Translations under genes and position numbers: made by a program
Assembly: GCA_965230565.1 (NCBI GenBank)
Contig: CBDDLH010000016.1
Coordinates: 930,001 to 994,000 of the forward strand
Source: BCD1 sp965230565
GTDB lineage: Bacteria > Bacteroidota > Bacteroidia > Chitinophagales > Saprospiraceae
Length of the DNA stretch: 64,000 nt
Direction: 5' to 3'
Shown here: positions 53,063 to 63,126 of the stretch, piece by piece
How the letters are laid out: every line of letters starts with the position of its first letter
Numbering within the stretch: the first letter of the stretch is position 1
Notes under the pieces: model-generated
The model's database searches: none
Told to the model about the DNA's origin: nothing
What the model saw: the letters and a program-made list of their open reading frames with translations, nothing else

Positions 53063-53647
53063 ATGGAACTCTCAACGAAAGAATTACAGGTAATCGCAGA
53101 CACTTCTTTTTTAAGAACAAAGCAAGAGGTAACTATCAAAATCCGGAAATTACTTGGGGAAACAAGGAAGGAACTCCTTAAGGAAATTCATCAGTCCGGA
53201 TTTGAATTTCCAACAGGAACAGACGTATCTGTCGGAAAAATCTCCAGGGGAGAAAACTATTTACAACTCCCCTATCAGGTGCTTGATTTCCCCAAGTTAT
53301 TTAAGCAGGATGATATTTTCGCATTGAGGACTATGTTCTGGTGGGGTCACTTTTTTAGTTGTACAATTCACCTTCAGGGCTATTCGCTAGACCATTTTCG
53401 CAAAGCAATTATCCAAAACTTTGAAATGTTACTTAAGAAGGATTTCTTTATTTGTATAAATGACACTCCCTGGCAATATCATTACAATCCGGATAATTAT
53501 GTACCAGTTTCCAGAGAACATTATAAATTCATAAAACAATGTCCTTTTTTAAAAATAAGTAAAAAGATCACATTGGATCAATGGAAAACCCTTCCGAGTT
53601 TTAGCAATGACTTTTTTAAGCAAATGCTGGAAGTTTTATCTATCTGA
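53063..53647 (+). CDS. Unrecognised soluble protein upstream of an MFS gene
   Basis: 194 residues, no signal or clear membrane helix. Conserved-looking core FALRTMFWWGHFFSCTIHLQGYSLDHF and a later INDTPWQYHYNPDNYVPV. A helical N-terminus with KxRKLLGETRKEL. I cannot name a family. Its stop lies 6 bases before the MFS start, so the two genes are tightly coupled, and its function is probably connected with that transporter or with its substrate. Confidence 0.78.
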   Translation: MELSTKELQVIADTSFLRTKQEVTIKIRKLLGETRKELLKEIHQSGFEFPTGTDVSVGKISRGENYLQLPYQVLDFPKLFKQDDIFALRTMFWWGHFFSCTIHLQGYSLDHFRKAIIQNFEMLLKKDFFICINDTPWQYHYNPDNYVPVSREHYKFIKQCPFLKISKKITLDQWKTLPSFSNDFFKQMLEVLSI

Positions 53648-53653
53648 TTTGCG

Positions 53654-54901
53654 ATGAACACTTTTGACAAAGACCGCCAATTTTATAAATTCTGTTTTTA
53701 TGGGTTCCTCAAAAACCTGAGGTTTTTTGAGGCCTTCCTGTTGTTGTTTTTTATAGAAAGCGATCTTAATTTTTTTCAGATCGGTTGGTTATATGCAATA
53801 AGGGAAATATCGAGAAACCTCTTTGAAATTCCTGCCGGGTTTATTTCTGACGGCATAGGGAGAAAGAAGACCATGGTCACTTCCTTTTCGGTATATATTT
53901 TTGCTTTTCTGTTGTTTTACTTTTCCGGATCCTTCTGGTTATTTGTTCTGGCCATGATATCAATGGCTATCGGGGATGCTTTCAGGAGCGGAACTCATAA
54001 AGCTATGATTTTCGATTACCTGAAAAAAAAGGGTTGGGCAGATCAGAAAGTTACTTATTACGGGCATACGAGGTCCTGGTCCCAAATGGGGTCGGCCATT
54101 TCTGCTCTCCTGGCTGCTGCAGTAGTTTTTTTGGGGGATGGATATCGTGTTATTTTTCTTTTTTCTATTGTACCATATGTTCTTGACCTGATAAACCTGG
54201 CCACTTACCCTTCGTATTTGGATGGTACTATTGCAAAAGATCAGCATTCTAATGTTAGGATCAGCCTCAAAAAAATATGGCAGGAATTTACCTATACCTT
54301 TCGTAATACCATTGTTCTGCGTGCAATTGGCAATCAGTCTTTTTATACCGGCTTTTACAAAAGCCTGAAGGACTATATTCAGGCAATGCTACAGACCCTT
54401 GCCATTGCCTCTCCTTTACTCCTTGTATTACCAGATAAAAAAAGAACTTCCATTCTAATTGGCCTTTTTTACTTTGGAATGTTTTTTCTGAATGCGGTAT
54501 CTTCAAGAAATTCCCAAAAATTCATGTTGCTTTTCTCGTCCCAGCGAACCGCTTTGAACATATCCTTTTTATTGGGTATCGGGTTGGCAACTTTGAGTAG
54601 TATTTTTTATTTGAAAGGTCACCTTGTTGCTGCAGTTCTGTGCTTTGCGTGCATTTATTTTGTAGAAAACCTTAGGAAACCCATCGGCATTGCTTTTGTC
54701 GCCGAGAACATACCATCCGGGATCATGGCTTCGGTATTATCCGTTGAATCCCAAGCCCATAGTATTACCGCAGCGATATTGGCCCCTTTTGTTGGATGGC
54801 TGGCGGATTCTTTTGGACTCGGCTACGCTCTGTTGGGAGCCTGTGTTTTGGCAATCCTTATTAGTCCCTTTATATTATTACCAACAAAAGAAAAAGATTG
54901 A
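53654..54901 (+). CDS. MFS transporter
   Basis: 415 residues with about 12 membrane helices and no signal peptide. MFS loop FEIPAGFISDGIGRKKTMV at the 2-3 junction. Residues ~85-110 (MAIGDAFRSGTHKAMIFDYL) match a subfamily of bacterial MFS permeases often annotated as multidrug or unknown transporters. Coupled to the preceding unknown gene. The substrate cannot be inferred. Confidence 0.88.
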   Translation: MNTFDKDRQFYKFCFYGFLKNLRFFEAFLLLFFIESDLNFFQIGWLYAIREISRNLFEIPAGFISDGIGRKKTMVTSFSVYIFAFLLFYFSGSFWLFVLAMISMAIGDAFRSGTHKAMIFDYLKKKGWADQKVTYYGHTRSWSQMGSAISALLAAAVVFLGDGYRVIFLFSIVPYVLDLINLATYPSYLDGTIAKDQHSNVRISLKKIWQEFTYTFRNTIVLRAIGNQSFYTGFYKSLKDYIQAMLQTLAIASPLLLVLPDKKRTSILIGLFYFGMFFLNAVSSRNSQKFMLLFSSQRTALNISFLLGIGLATLSSIFYLKGHLVAAVLCFACIYFVENLRKPIGIAFVAENIPSGIMASVLSVESQAHSITAAILAPFVGWLADSFGLGYALLGACVLAILISPFILLPTKEKD

Positions 54902-55107
54902 AAACAGCCGAAACCACCTTCGCTCAAAATAATCTTCGCTTTTAAATGTAAATTTTGTAGAAATTTAGTATATTTGTTTGCACCATGACACAATTACCAA
55001 CTGTAAGCTTGTAGCCTGCTTTTTTGGACATCCTTGACGGAACGGATTGTTATCCGGCGGAAAAACCCCCGGATTCACCCATAGATTTTTAAATAAAACC
55101 ATCAATT
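54902..55107 (+). promoter_or_regulatory. Leader of the GTPase gene
   Basis: Contains the -7 element TATATTTG (54969-54976), a ten-codon open frame ATG..TAG at 54985-55014 (MTQLPTVSL), and a short GC-rich hairpin (TCCGG..CCGGA near 55051-55074). The ~130-base leader is long for this window. Whether the tiny frame is translated is unknown. Confidence 0.35.
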
Positions 55108-56463
55108 ATGTCAAGAGAAAAAGTAATCATACTCGGTGCTGCAGGCCGTGATTTTCACAATTTCAATACCTATTTCAGAGAAAATTATGCTTATGAGGTT
55201 GTAGCGTTCACTGCTGCCCAGATTCCAGATATTGACGACAGGAAATACCCAGCTGAATTGTCAGGAAGTTTATACCCTGAGGGCATTCCTATTATGCCAG
55301 AAGAAGAACTTACTGAACTCATCCAAAAATACGAAGTAGACACCTGTGTTTTTTCTTATAGTGATGTGAGCTATCAGAAAGTAATGACCATGAATGCCAT
55401 CGTTAACTCCGCTGGCGCCAATTTCATGTTACTGGGAACGGAAGCCACGATGGTAAAAAGTACCAAACCGGTTATTTCCGTTTGTGCGGTGAGAACCGGG
55501 GTTGGAAAAAGTCAGACCTCCAGGAGAGTCATTGAATTACTTATGGAACACGGTCTGAAAGTGGTTGCCATACGTCACCCAATGCCATATGGAGATTTGG
55601 CAAAACAAAAAGTCCAAAGATTCGCCGAACTGGAAGATCTTAAAAAACATAAATGCACCATTGAGGAAATGGAAGAGTATGAACCTCATATTGTCAGAGG
55701 TAATGTGATTTATGCCGGTGTGGATTATGAAGCTATTTTAAGAGCTGCAGAAAAAGATCCTGACGGTTGTGATGTAATCGTTTGGGACGGTGGTAATAAC
55801 GACTTTTCCTTCTACAAGAGTGATCAGTACATCACATTGATGGATCCTCTCCGCCCTGGTCATGAGTTGAATTATTACCCTGGTGGCATCAATGTAAGAA
55901 TGTCTGACACCATCATTATCAATAAAATAGACACAGCACCACCAGAAGGTATTCAGATTGTTCGTGAGAACATTGAAAAACTCAATCCTAATGCCACTGT
56001 AATTGATGCTGCCTCTCCTGTCAAAATCGATGACCCTTCTATTATCAAAGGAAAGCGGGTACTGGTTGTGGAGGATGGCCCAACGCTGACCCACGGAGGT
56101 ATGAAACTCGGTGCGGGAACTGTAGCTGCTAAAAAATATGGAGCAGGAGAATTGATTGATCCTCGCCCGTTCCTTACCGGGAAACTGGCTGAAACGTTTG
56201 AGATTTACCCCGAGATCGGGCAATTATTACCTGCGATGGGTTACAGTCCTCAGCAACTGGCTGATTTGGAAACCACCATTAACAATACTGATTGTGATGC
56301 GGTTATCGTTGGTACTCCAATTGATTTAAGTCGGGTGATCAACATTAAACATCCACATACCAGAGTATATTATGATTTACAAAGCATAGGTGAACCAACC
56401 TTGAAGACTGTCATTGACGAGTTTGTTCAAAATAAAGTCAAATCAATGACGGCAACCTTCTAA
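55108..56463 (+). CDS. Cyclic 2,3-diphosphoglycerate synthetase-like GTPase
   Basis: 451 residues, cytoplasmic. An N-terminal Rossmann-like domain (VIILGAAGRDFHNFN, ~5-125) is followed by a P-loop NTPase domain with SVCAVRTGVGKSQTSRRV (~125-142), a Walker-B-like VIVWDGGNNDFSF, and IINKID. The C-terminal ~130 residues include HGGMKLGAGTVAAKKYGAGE. The nearest known family is the cyclic 2,3-diphosphoglycerate synthetase group, described from hyperthermophilic methanogens; the bacterial members are usually called GTPases of unknown role. Bacteria like this one are not known to make that solute, so the reaction is uncertain. Own promoter and strong terminator. Confidence 0.85.
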   Translation: MSREKVIILGAAGRDFHNFNTYFRENYAYEVVAFTAAQIPDIDDRKYPAELSGSLYPEGIPIMPEEELTELIQKYEVDTCVFSYSDVSYQKVMTMNAIVNSAGANFMLLGTEATMVKSTKPVISVCAVRTGVGKSQTSRRVIELLMEHGLKVVAIRHPMPYGDLAKQKVQRFAELEDLKKHKCTIEEMEEYEPHIVRGNVIYAGVDYEAILRAAEKDPDGCDVIVWDGGNNDFSFYKSDQYITLMDPLRPGHELNYYPGGINVRMSDTIIINKIDTAPPEGIQIVRENIEKLNPNATVIDAASPVKIDDPSIIKGKRVLVVEDGPTLTHGGMKLGAGTVAAKKYGAGELIDPRPFLTGKLAETFEIYPEIGQLLPAMGYSPQQLADLETTINNTDCDAVIVGTPIDLSRVINIKHPHTRVYYDLQSIGEPTLKTVIDEFVQNKVKSMTATF

Positions 56464-56498
56464 TTCAAAAGAAGCATTCGAAAAATGGTTGAAAAGCA

Positions 56499-56541
56499 GT
56501 CCGGGGGAATGAACAAGAGTTCTTCCTCCGGGCTTTTTTTG
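56499..56541 (+). terminator. Terminator after the GTPase gene
   Basis: A GC-rich stem from 56499 to 56534 (about 15 pairs with one bulge) followed by T7. Confidence 0.85.
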
Positions 56542-56563
56542 TTTATCTACCATTAGCCAGACA

Positions 56564-56597
56564 AAAAAAACGCCCCGACCAAAAGCCGGGGCGTTTA
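56564..56597 (-). terminator. Terminator of the 56630-59198 T9SS gene
   Basis: Stem AAACGCCCCG/CGGGGCGTTT (56568-56577 with 56588-56597), followed on the minus strand by T8. Confidence 0.85.
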
Positions 56598-56629
56598 CTT
56601 TCAAAAATGAGTTTTATAAAGATTCAAAC

Positions 56630-59198
56630 TTATTTACTCAATACGAACTGCTTAGTCAGTACAGCATCGTTTACATACATTGTCATGTAATATACTCCTG
56701 ATGGGTAGCGACCGTCTGTAAGATCAACAGCAATTCTGGAAGTTTCAAGCACATCAATGCGCTGAGTCCATACTCTCTGTCCCATTGCATTCGTAACAGT
56801 CATGGCAACTGATTCTCCCATGAAGTCTTCAACAGCAATACTGATCTGTCCTGAAGATGGGTTCGGGAAAATAACGAGGTTATCTACCTTTTCAACATGA
56901 CCATCTTCAATTGTATCCTCTTCATTTCCAACCTGAGCCTGGAAGCCACCGTTACAAACATCACAAACGGCTACAGCTGCAGATGCACAAATTCCATCCC
57001 ATGATACATCACAACAGAAGGAATCTCCTGCACAAACGATTGCTTCACAGTCGTTATACTCACAACCTGGTGTTCCATTACCACCTGGAGCACAGCAACT
57101 TCCGTCATTGTCGTCTGGTCCACCGTTTCCACCGCCGCCACCACATGGTGTACGAAAAATCAGCAGCTTCACCGGCACAAATACCATCCCACTCTACATC
57201 ACAACAGAATGGGTCAATGGCACATACGGTTGCTTCACAGTCATTATATTCACAACCAGGAGTTCCATTGGCAGAAAAACAATCTCCATCATTATCATCA
57301 GGCACACATTCTTCTCCATCTCCTCCTTCTGTACATGTTGGGTTCCATCCCCAGACAACATTATCGCCTGAGAATACACCATCCGTACTGATGAATAATC
57401 CATACATATAGGTAGTCATGAAAGAACCTGAATCATTGACATCCATTTCCTCAATAGAGTAGATATTGGCAGCTACAGTGGAACCCTGTCCAATCTGAAC
57501 AGTACCTCCTACATACATTACAGCAAAAGGACCTTCGATATTCACTTCACACAGGGCCGCCATTTCGAGATCCTGCTTGATCCTTAGGTTCGTTTCCTGG
57601 TTGAAATTTAAGGTAGCTCCTTTACCAAGCGTCAGGCTTCTCATATTCATTTCGGCATTGCCAATATTCAACGTAGCATTTGCTTTCACAACAACATGGC
57701 CATAATCATCTCCGGTAAGTGTAACGGTACCATTGATAACTTCCATGCCGTTATTGTAATTCTCATTCAACAGGAATTCTGGTAATTCCAGGCCAAGTCC
57801 CATGTTCATGTAATTGGCTACTGAACTACTACCATCTATGTAAACACCAGGACCTACTAACCAGGTATTGATACTTGAATTATCCTGAACAGTGGATTCA
57901 CCAACATCAATAACACCTACTCCACCTGACACTACTTCTGAAGAGTGCATTTCCAATTCAGAACCGGAAACGATGGTATAAGCAGAAAGGACACCCACTG
58001 GGTCAACGTTTACGGTAATTTCAGCCTCACCATAACATTCTTCACCAGCCATAACCATGACACTGTAAGTACCGTTTTCAGTTATGACGGCAGATTGGGA
58101 AGATCCAAGTCCGTCAGACCATTGGAAGGTAGGTGATTCCTGTAAATCATCTTGGTTCAATACTTTAGCGAATAAGCTTCCAACTCCCTGACAGAATGGA
58201 GGTAAATCACCTAATTCGATAACCACATCAGGTTCGACACAGTCATCGCATCCGTCATCCAAACCAAGGCAAGTTGCACATTCCTCTATAAAATCAGAAG
58301 TGGTATATCCAGCGCAAACACCATCCCATGCTACATCACAACAGAAAGAATCGAAAGCACAAACTGCCTCTTCACACTCAGTATCCCACTCAAATCCAGG
58401 ATCCCCCGTGTATTCTGAACAATTTGGTCCTTCATAGCAGGTGATATCTCCGCCGCAGAAGGCTACAGAATAAACCCCTTCCGCACCACTAGAAGGATCA
58501 AAAATTATAACCTGACCAATAGGATCAGTTGAAGAAAATCCGATAAAACCACCGGAAGAACCAGCTCCAACAGAACTTGAGCCTATTAATCCTCCATTTT
58601 CATCATAAACCTCAACATTTACATTGAATCCTCCCAGTAATGTAACTACGTTCAACCCCACTGCAGTAGCAGCAGGAGAGAAATCAATAACCAAACCGTC
58701 CACAAAAAAGTTAGCTAATACAACATCTGCTGGATTACCAAATCCCTGACCAGGGTCAACAGCTACTAAACCATTTCCACCTGGCCCATTGTTACCTGTT
58801 GAATTAAACTCAATCCCAGGCAAGATTTCCCCTGGTGTAAAACATGCTCCGGTATTACCCTCGTTCAATGGTGAGTCAAACCCAGTAAGTCCACAACTAC
58901 TTCCTGAAAAGTCCTGAACATTGCTACAACCTGTAGCGCTCATAAAGGCACCTTCATTGGTATACACCACCAAATCTTTTTCGTTATCGAAAGTAGGAGT
59001 GCCTTTGGTTGGTTTATACTTCGACTTCAGTTCTTCAAGCTTACCTGATTTCCACAGATCAGTTAAAGATTCATATTCCTCTGCCCATGGATTCACCTGA
59101 GCCGTCATAGAATACCCAAAAGCCAGTAAACCAAATACCAGCAGCAATCTCATGCTGGCAATGCGACAAATAAATTTAATTGATAATTTTCTTTTCAT
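56630..59198 (-). pseudogene. Secreted T9SS protein with Cys-rich modules, split by a one-base frameshift
   Basis: The frame from 59198 (signal peptide ending SMTAQ) runs about 685 residues to GEAADFS, goes out of frame and stops at 57105. The neighbouring frame, from about 57155 to 56630, supplies RTPCGGGGGNGGPDDNDG, a third Cys module and a T9SS type A domain (IFPNPSSGQISI...KQFVLSK). Dropping one base of the A5 run at 57155-57159 gives DFRTPCGGG and a continuous ~855-residue protein. Restored order: N-terminal domain with GFDSPLNEG; Cys module; PKD/SprB-like ~325-395; ~220-residue domain shared with the next gene (~402-621); two Cys modules; CTD. The shift lies between repeated modules and could be an assembly indel. 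Confidence 0.85.
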
Positions 59199-59356
59199 AA
59201 CAAATAGAGTTGATTAAGATATTAAAACAAAAAATATAATTTAAATAATTATTTATACACCTGTAAAATCGACATTTACTTCTTGGTTCCCTGTAATCAT
59301 TGAAACTCAAAAAGTATAAATACACAATACTCTACCCTTGTGTAAGTTCCTCATGC

Positions 59357-59367
59357 ACAAAGCAATA
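59357..59367 (-). promoter_or_regulatory. Element TATTGCTTTGT shared by both T9SS genes, copy 1
   Basis: Identical 11 bases occur at 63253-63263, in both cases 125-160 bases before the start codon on the minus strand. It resembles the -7 element with a widened gap (TA..TTTG). Confidence 0.35.
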
Positions 59368-59794
59368 TCGGTAGTTTTGATTGGAAAGTATGCTGACCAG
59401 AAAAGTCAATAATTTTATTACCCGGAGGTTACGGGATAAATTGTATGTGAAATGTCAATTAAACGTTCTGGGGAAAACAAATTGGATTGATAACAAATAT
59501 ATAAATATTACAATTAAAACAAAGAAAGCAAAATGTTTTTTTTTGAAAAATTAAATTCTAATTCATCCAAAATAACCCCAACAGAAATAGTGCAATTTTC
59601 AAAAATACCTCTCAATTACTAATTTGATAAATCTGGGTTTTGGACAATACAAAGTATTTTTATAAGAGGAGCGCTAACCTCTCTTACGTGTTAGGTTTTG
59701 AGAAGTTTCAAAATATTTAAAAATTTTACAGCACCATTTACCCAAAAAATAATACACCCTTACCCCACAACATCAGTTTTTTTTTCTCCCATAC

Positions 59795-59833
59795 AAAAAA
59801 ATCCCGGGCCTGGCCAAAACCAAAACCCGGGAT
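59795..59833 (-). terminator. Terminator of the 59896-63126 T9SS gene
   Basis: An 8-bp stem ATCCCGGG/CCCGGGAT (59801-59808 with 59826-59833), followed on the minus strand by T7. Confidence 0.75.
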
Positions 59834-59895
59834 CAATTCTATTTATCTGCAGACAGCATTAAACCGCCATCAGAATAATCAACTCTATTGTATGT

Positions 59896-62800
59896 TTATT
59901 TCGTCAATACAATCTGCTTGGTAATGGCCTCACCATCAACAAACAATGTTAAGTTATACAAACCTGATGCGTAACGATCTCCACTCAAATCAACGGAAAC
60001 CCTGGCTACTTCCAGTACATCAATGTGCTGGTTCCAAACTCTTTGTCCAATGGTGTTTGTAATCACTACGTCAACTTCAGAACCAATGAAATCATATACT
60101 GAAATATTCAAAATTCCTGAAGTAGGGTTGGGGAATACCGTAAGATCAGTAACCTTGTCAACATCATTTGTCGCTACCTCTGAAGTATTGATGTTTTCCT
60201 GGAAAGGAGCACCACACAGGTTTTGTGCAGCACTTGCACAAATACCATCCCAAGAAATATCACAACAGAATGGATCTGCGCTACAAATAATATCCTGACA
60301 AACAGCATCATTACAACCAGGAGTGCCGTTAGAAGTGAAACAGTCACCTGTTCCGGCAGGACAAATCGGACAAGATGAACCACCGCAATCAACGCCAATC
60401 TCATCTCCGTTTTGTACGCCGTCACCGCAAAGGTCTACACTCATACAATCGGAACAAGCTCCGTCAGCCAAGGCTGCGGCAGCGCTAGCACATACGCTAT
60501 CCCATGATGTATCACAGCAGAAAGGATCAGCAGCACAAATGGCAGCTTCACAAGTAGGGTCGTCAGAGAAACCAGGAGTTCCGGTTGCTTCACCACAGTA
60601 AGCTCCCTGGTAACCACCGCCACCGTTTCCATTGTCAACTCCAAGATCACCGCATGTCAGATTCCACCCCCACTCAACGTTATCACCTGAATTTAATTCA
60701 TCGGTTACAAACAAACCGTACATATAAGTAGTAAGGAATGATCCTGAATCATTGACATCCATTCCCTCCGGAGCAAAAATGTCAACAGCAACAGTAGATC
60801 CCTGACCTACAGAAACGTTATCCTGAACATAAACAACTACTCCCGGTCCTTCTACATTAATGCTACACATTTCTCCAATGCTCATTTTCTGTCTGATCAT
60901 CAGAACACCTTCCTGGTTGAAGTTAACAGTACCTCCTTTACCAACGGTGAGGCTTCTCATGTACATTTCTCCATTTCCAATATTCAAAGTAGCACCGGCT
61001 TTTACAACCACGTGTCCGTAATTAGACCCGGACAGTGTTACCGTTCCATTGATAGTCTCATCATTGGTATCGATATTTGAGTTGGAAATGAAAGCAGGGA
61101 ATGATAATGGAGAATCAGAATTGTCATAATCTGCTACGTTACTACTTGCATCAATAAATGCCTGTGCAGAAACGAGGAATGTTGTAATGTCAGAGTTATC
61201 CTGAATAGTTACCTCATCAGCATCCAATACACCAACTCCACCAGTCAGAACAACTGAGTTATCCATATCCATTTCATCATCTACTACAATAGTATGTGCA
61301 GATAATAACTGCGTAAGATCTTCATCAACAATGGTCATCCCAGAGGAAGTACAACCATTTGCATCAGTCACAACAACTGAATATGGTCCGTTAGCCGTAG
61401 CGATGATACTTGAAGCAGTTTCTCCAGTACTCCACTGGTAACTCAAAGGCTCGGCAAGATCAGCAATGTTAGCTACTTTAGCATTCAAAACTTTAACCCC
61501 CTGGCACCATTCTGGCAAATCACTCTGAGTGATAGTCACCTGAGGCAATGGGTTGATAGTTATCTTGAATTCACAAGTAGTTGTCAATCCTGCTTCATCC
61601 GTAAAGGTATACACTACATTGTGTACGCCTACATCGAAATATTCTCCTGGATTGTAGTTGCTTGAAACAGTAGGAATATCACAGTTATCCGTAGCTGTCG
61701 GAGGTGTCCAGCTTACAGTCTGAGCACCGCAGAGAGTGATATCCATTGGACAAGTACCTGCGTCTACGATCGGTGCCTCATCGGCTGTGTTACAGTATTC
61801 TACACAGACTCTGGCAAATATTCCAGCTGGAAATAATGCTGGATCTGAATATATGCCGATGTAGGTGAAAACATTACCTATATCAATATAATTGTAACCA
61901 CCAGGGTTATAATCATTTGGATCAAGAACCATTTGAACATGATTCTTCTGGTAATACATGTCTTCTTCCTCACAATTGTAATTATAATTACTTACAAATG
62001 AATTTTGATAATTGTAATTAAGAGAAACTGTTCTATCTGGAGTATAATACATTGGATAGTAATACTCGTAATAATTATGATCATCATAGGTAATCACAAA
62101 CTCTACAGATACGCTTGACGGAATATTATTACCTATGCTCATCCAGGAGAAGCCAAAGTTATTATAAGTATACCAACTTAACCCTGAGTAATAATCACAC
62201 ATGTAATACATATTATAAAAATCATCTATAGGAATATTATATACTGTGGCAGTCTCCATTTCCCCGTCACAGTTATTATCTTTCCCGTCACAGATCTCCG
62301 GAGCTCCAGGATATACATTTGGATCATTGTCATCACAGTCGTCCTGTGAACCTGTACAGGCATCTGGTCCTGTGAATCCGTCTCCATCAGCATCTGCGTC
62401 AAGCTCACCGACAAATACATCAAATTTACAGGAGGTAGTATACCCAAAGCTATTGGTGGCAGTAACCATTACTTCGGTGGTTCCGGTATTGAAATAGGAA
62501 CCAGAAGGAACACTATAATCTAACATAACGTTAGGATCACAAAAGTCGGTAACTTGTACTGCATAATCCACCGTGGTACCAAAACAGCTATTTACCTCTA
62601 TATTAGGACAGGTTAATTCTGTCGGATTAATGGTTTGAGGGTATAGCTCGCTACAGGATTCCGTAGTTACTACTGTTGTACCAGCTTCCACAGTGATTAT
62701 TTCACTGCCATCGCAAGCCCCGGGAGGGAAATCCCAATACAGCCAGTCGTTATATGTATTGGCTTCATTTGGGCATGCCTCAATGATATTGATATCAGCT

Positions 62801-63126
62801 CCACAACCCGGAAGGTTAGCCACGGAAGTACTCCAGGCATAACCTGAAGCATAAATAGTTTGTGTTGTACTACTTCCATTAGCATAAGTAGTTGTTACAG
62901 ACAGTGGTCCTGAATATTCAGAGCCGTGCCAATGTTCAATATACACCCTAAGGTTTCCATTGTCCAAAACACAATAACCTATCTGCACACCGTGTGCAAG
63001 TACCCCCTGTATACCAAAGAAAAGTCCGAAAACGAGTACCAGCGTACTCATGGCTTTTCTGGCCATTGGGGTTAAAAACTTCCCTCGGGAAGTTTTGTCA
63101 ATTAAATGTTTATAAAAATTCTCCAT
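59896..63126 (-). CDS. Giant secreted T9SS protein with MopE-like motif, HYR-like and Cys-rich modules
   Basis: 1076 residues. Signal sequence near residues 20-44 (the ATG at 63126 leaves a long basic N-region; a start at MARKAM is possible). Order: N-terminal beta domain; HYR-like module (~170-235); a MopE-type calcium-binding motif (DADGDGFTGPDACTG, CDDNDPNVYPGAPEICDGKDNNCDG); a Tyr/Asn-rich domain (~295-440); second HYR-like module (~455-525); PKD/SprB-like (~530-600); the ~220-residue domain shared with the upstream-read neighbour (~605-826); two FCCD Cys modules; T9SS CTD (FPNPTSGILNI to KQIVLTK). Likely a surface adhesin or matrix protein. No catalytic domain recognised. Confidence 0.9.
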   Translation of the reverse strand: MENFYKHLIDKTSRGKFLTPMARKAMSTLVLVFGLFFGIQGVLAHGVQIGYCVLDNGNLRVYIEHWHGSEYSGPLSVTTTYANGSSTTQTIYASGYAWSTSVANLPGCGADINIIEACPNEANTYNDWLYWDFPPGACDGSEIITVEAGTTVVTTESCSELYPQTINPTELTCPNIEVNSCFGTTVDYAVQVTDFCDPNVMLDYSVPSGSYFNTGTTEVMVTATNSFGYTTSCKFDVFVGELDADADGDGFTGPDACTGSQDDCDDNDPNVYPGAPEICDGKDNNCDGEMETATVYNIPIDDFYNMYYMCDYYSGLSWYTYNNFGFSWMSIGNNIPSSVSVEFVITYDDHNYYEYYYPMYYTPDRTVSLNYNYQNSFVSNYNYNCEEEDMYYQKNHVQMVLDPNDYNPGGYNYIDIGNVFTYIGIYSDPALFPAGIFARVCVEYCNTADEAPIVDAGTCPMDITLCGAQTVSWTPPTATDNCDIPTVSSNYNPGEYFDVGVHNVVYTFTDEAGLTTTCEFKITINPLPQVTITQSDLPEWCQGVKVLNAKVANIADLAEPLSYQWSTGETASSIIATANGPYSVVVTDANGCTSSGMTIVDEDLTQLLSAHTIVVDDEMDMDNSVVLTGGVGVLDADEVTIQDNSDITTFLVSAQAFIDASSNVADYDNSDSPLSFPAFISNSNIDTNDETINGTVTLSGSNYGHVVVKAGATLNIGNGEMYMRSLTVGKGGTVNFNQEGVLMIRQKMSIGEMCSINVEGPGVVVYVQDNVSVGQGSTVAVDIFAPEGMDVNDSGSFLTTYMYGLFVTDELNSGDNVEWGWNLTCGDLGVDNGNGGGGYQGAYCGEATGTPGFSDDPTCEAAICAADPFCCDTSWDSVCASAAAALADGACSDCMSVDLCGDGVQNGDEIGVDCGGSSCPICPAGTGDCFTSNGTPGCNDAVCQDIICSADPFCCDISWDGICASAAQNLCGAPFQENINTSEVATNDVDKVTDLTVFPNPTSGILNISVYDFIGSEVDVVITNTIGQRVWNQHIDVLEVARVSVDLSGDRYASGLYNLTLFVDGEAITKQIVLTK

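Larger units (their letters stand above)
59199..59895. other. 697-base gap between the two giant T9SS genes
   Basis: No supported gene. Contains the terminator of the 59896 gene (59795-59833) and, upstream of the 59198 gene, the element TATTGCTTTGT (minus strand, 59357-59367), also found upstream of 63126. The rest is AT-rich with long A/T runs. Confidence 0.7.

Noticed and set aside
54985..55014. Ten-codon frame MTQLPTVSL as a gene
   Set aside because: Too short to support; kept only as a possible leader feature.
57194..57403. Short minus-strand frame over the Cys modules
   Set aside because: Alternative frame of the repeated Cys-module DNA; the true frames give the FCCD modules.
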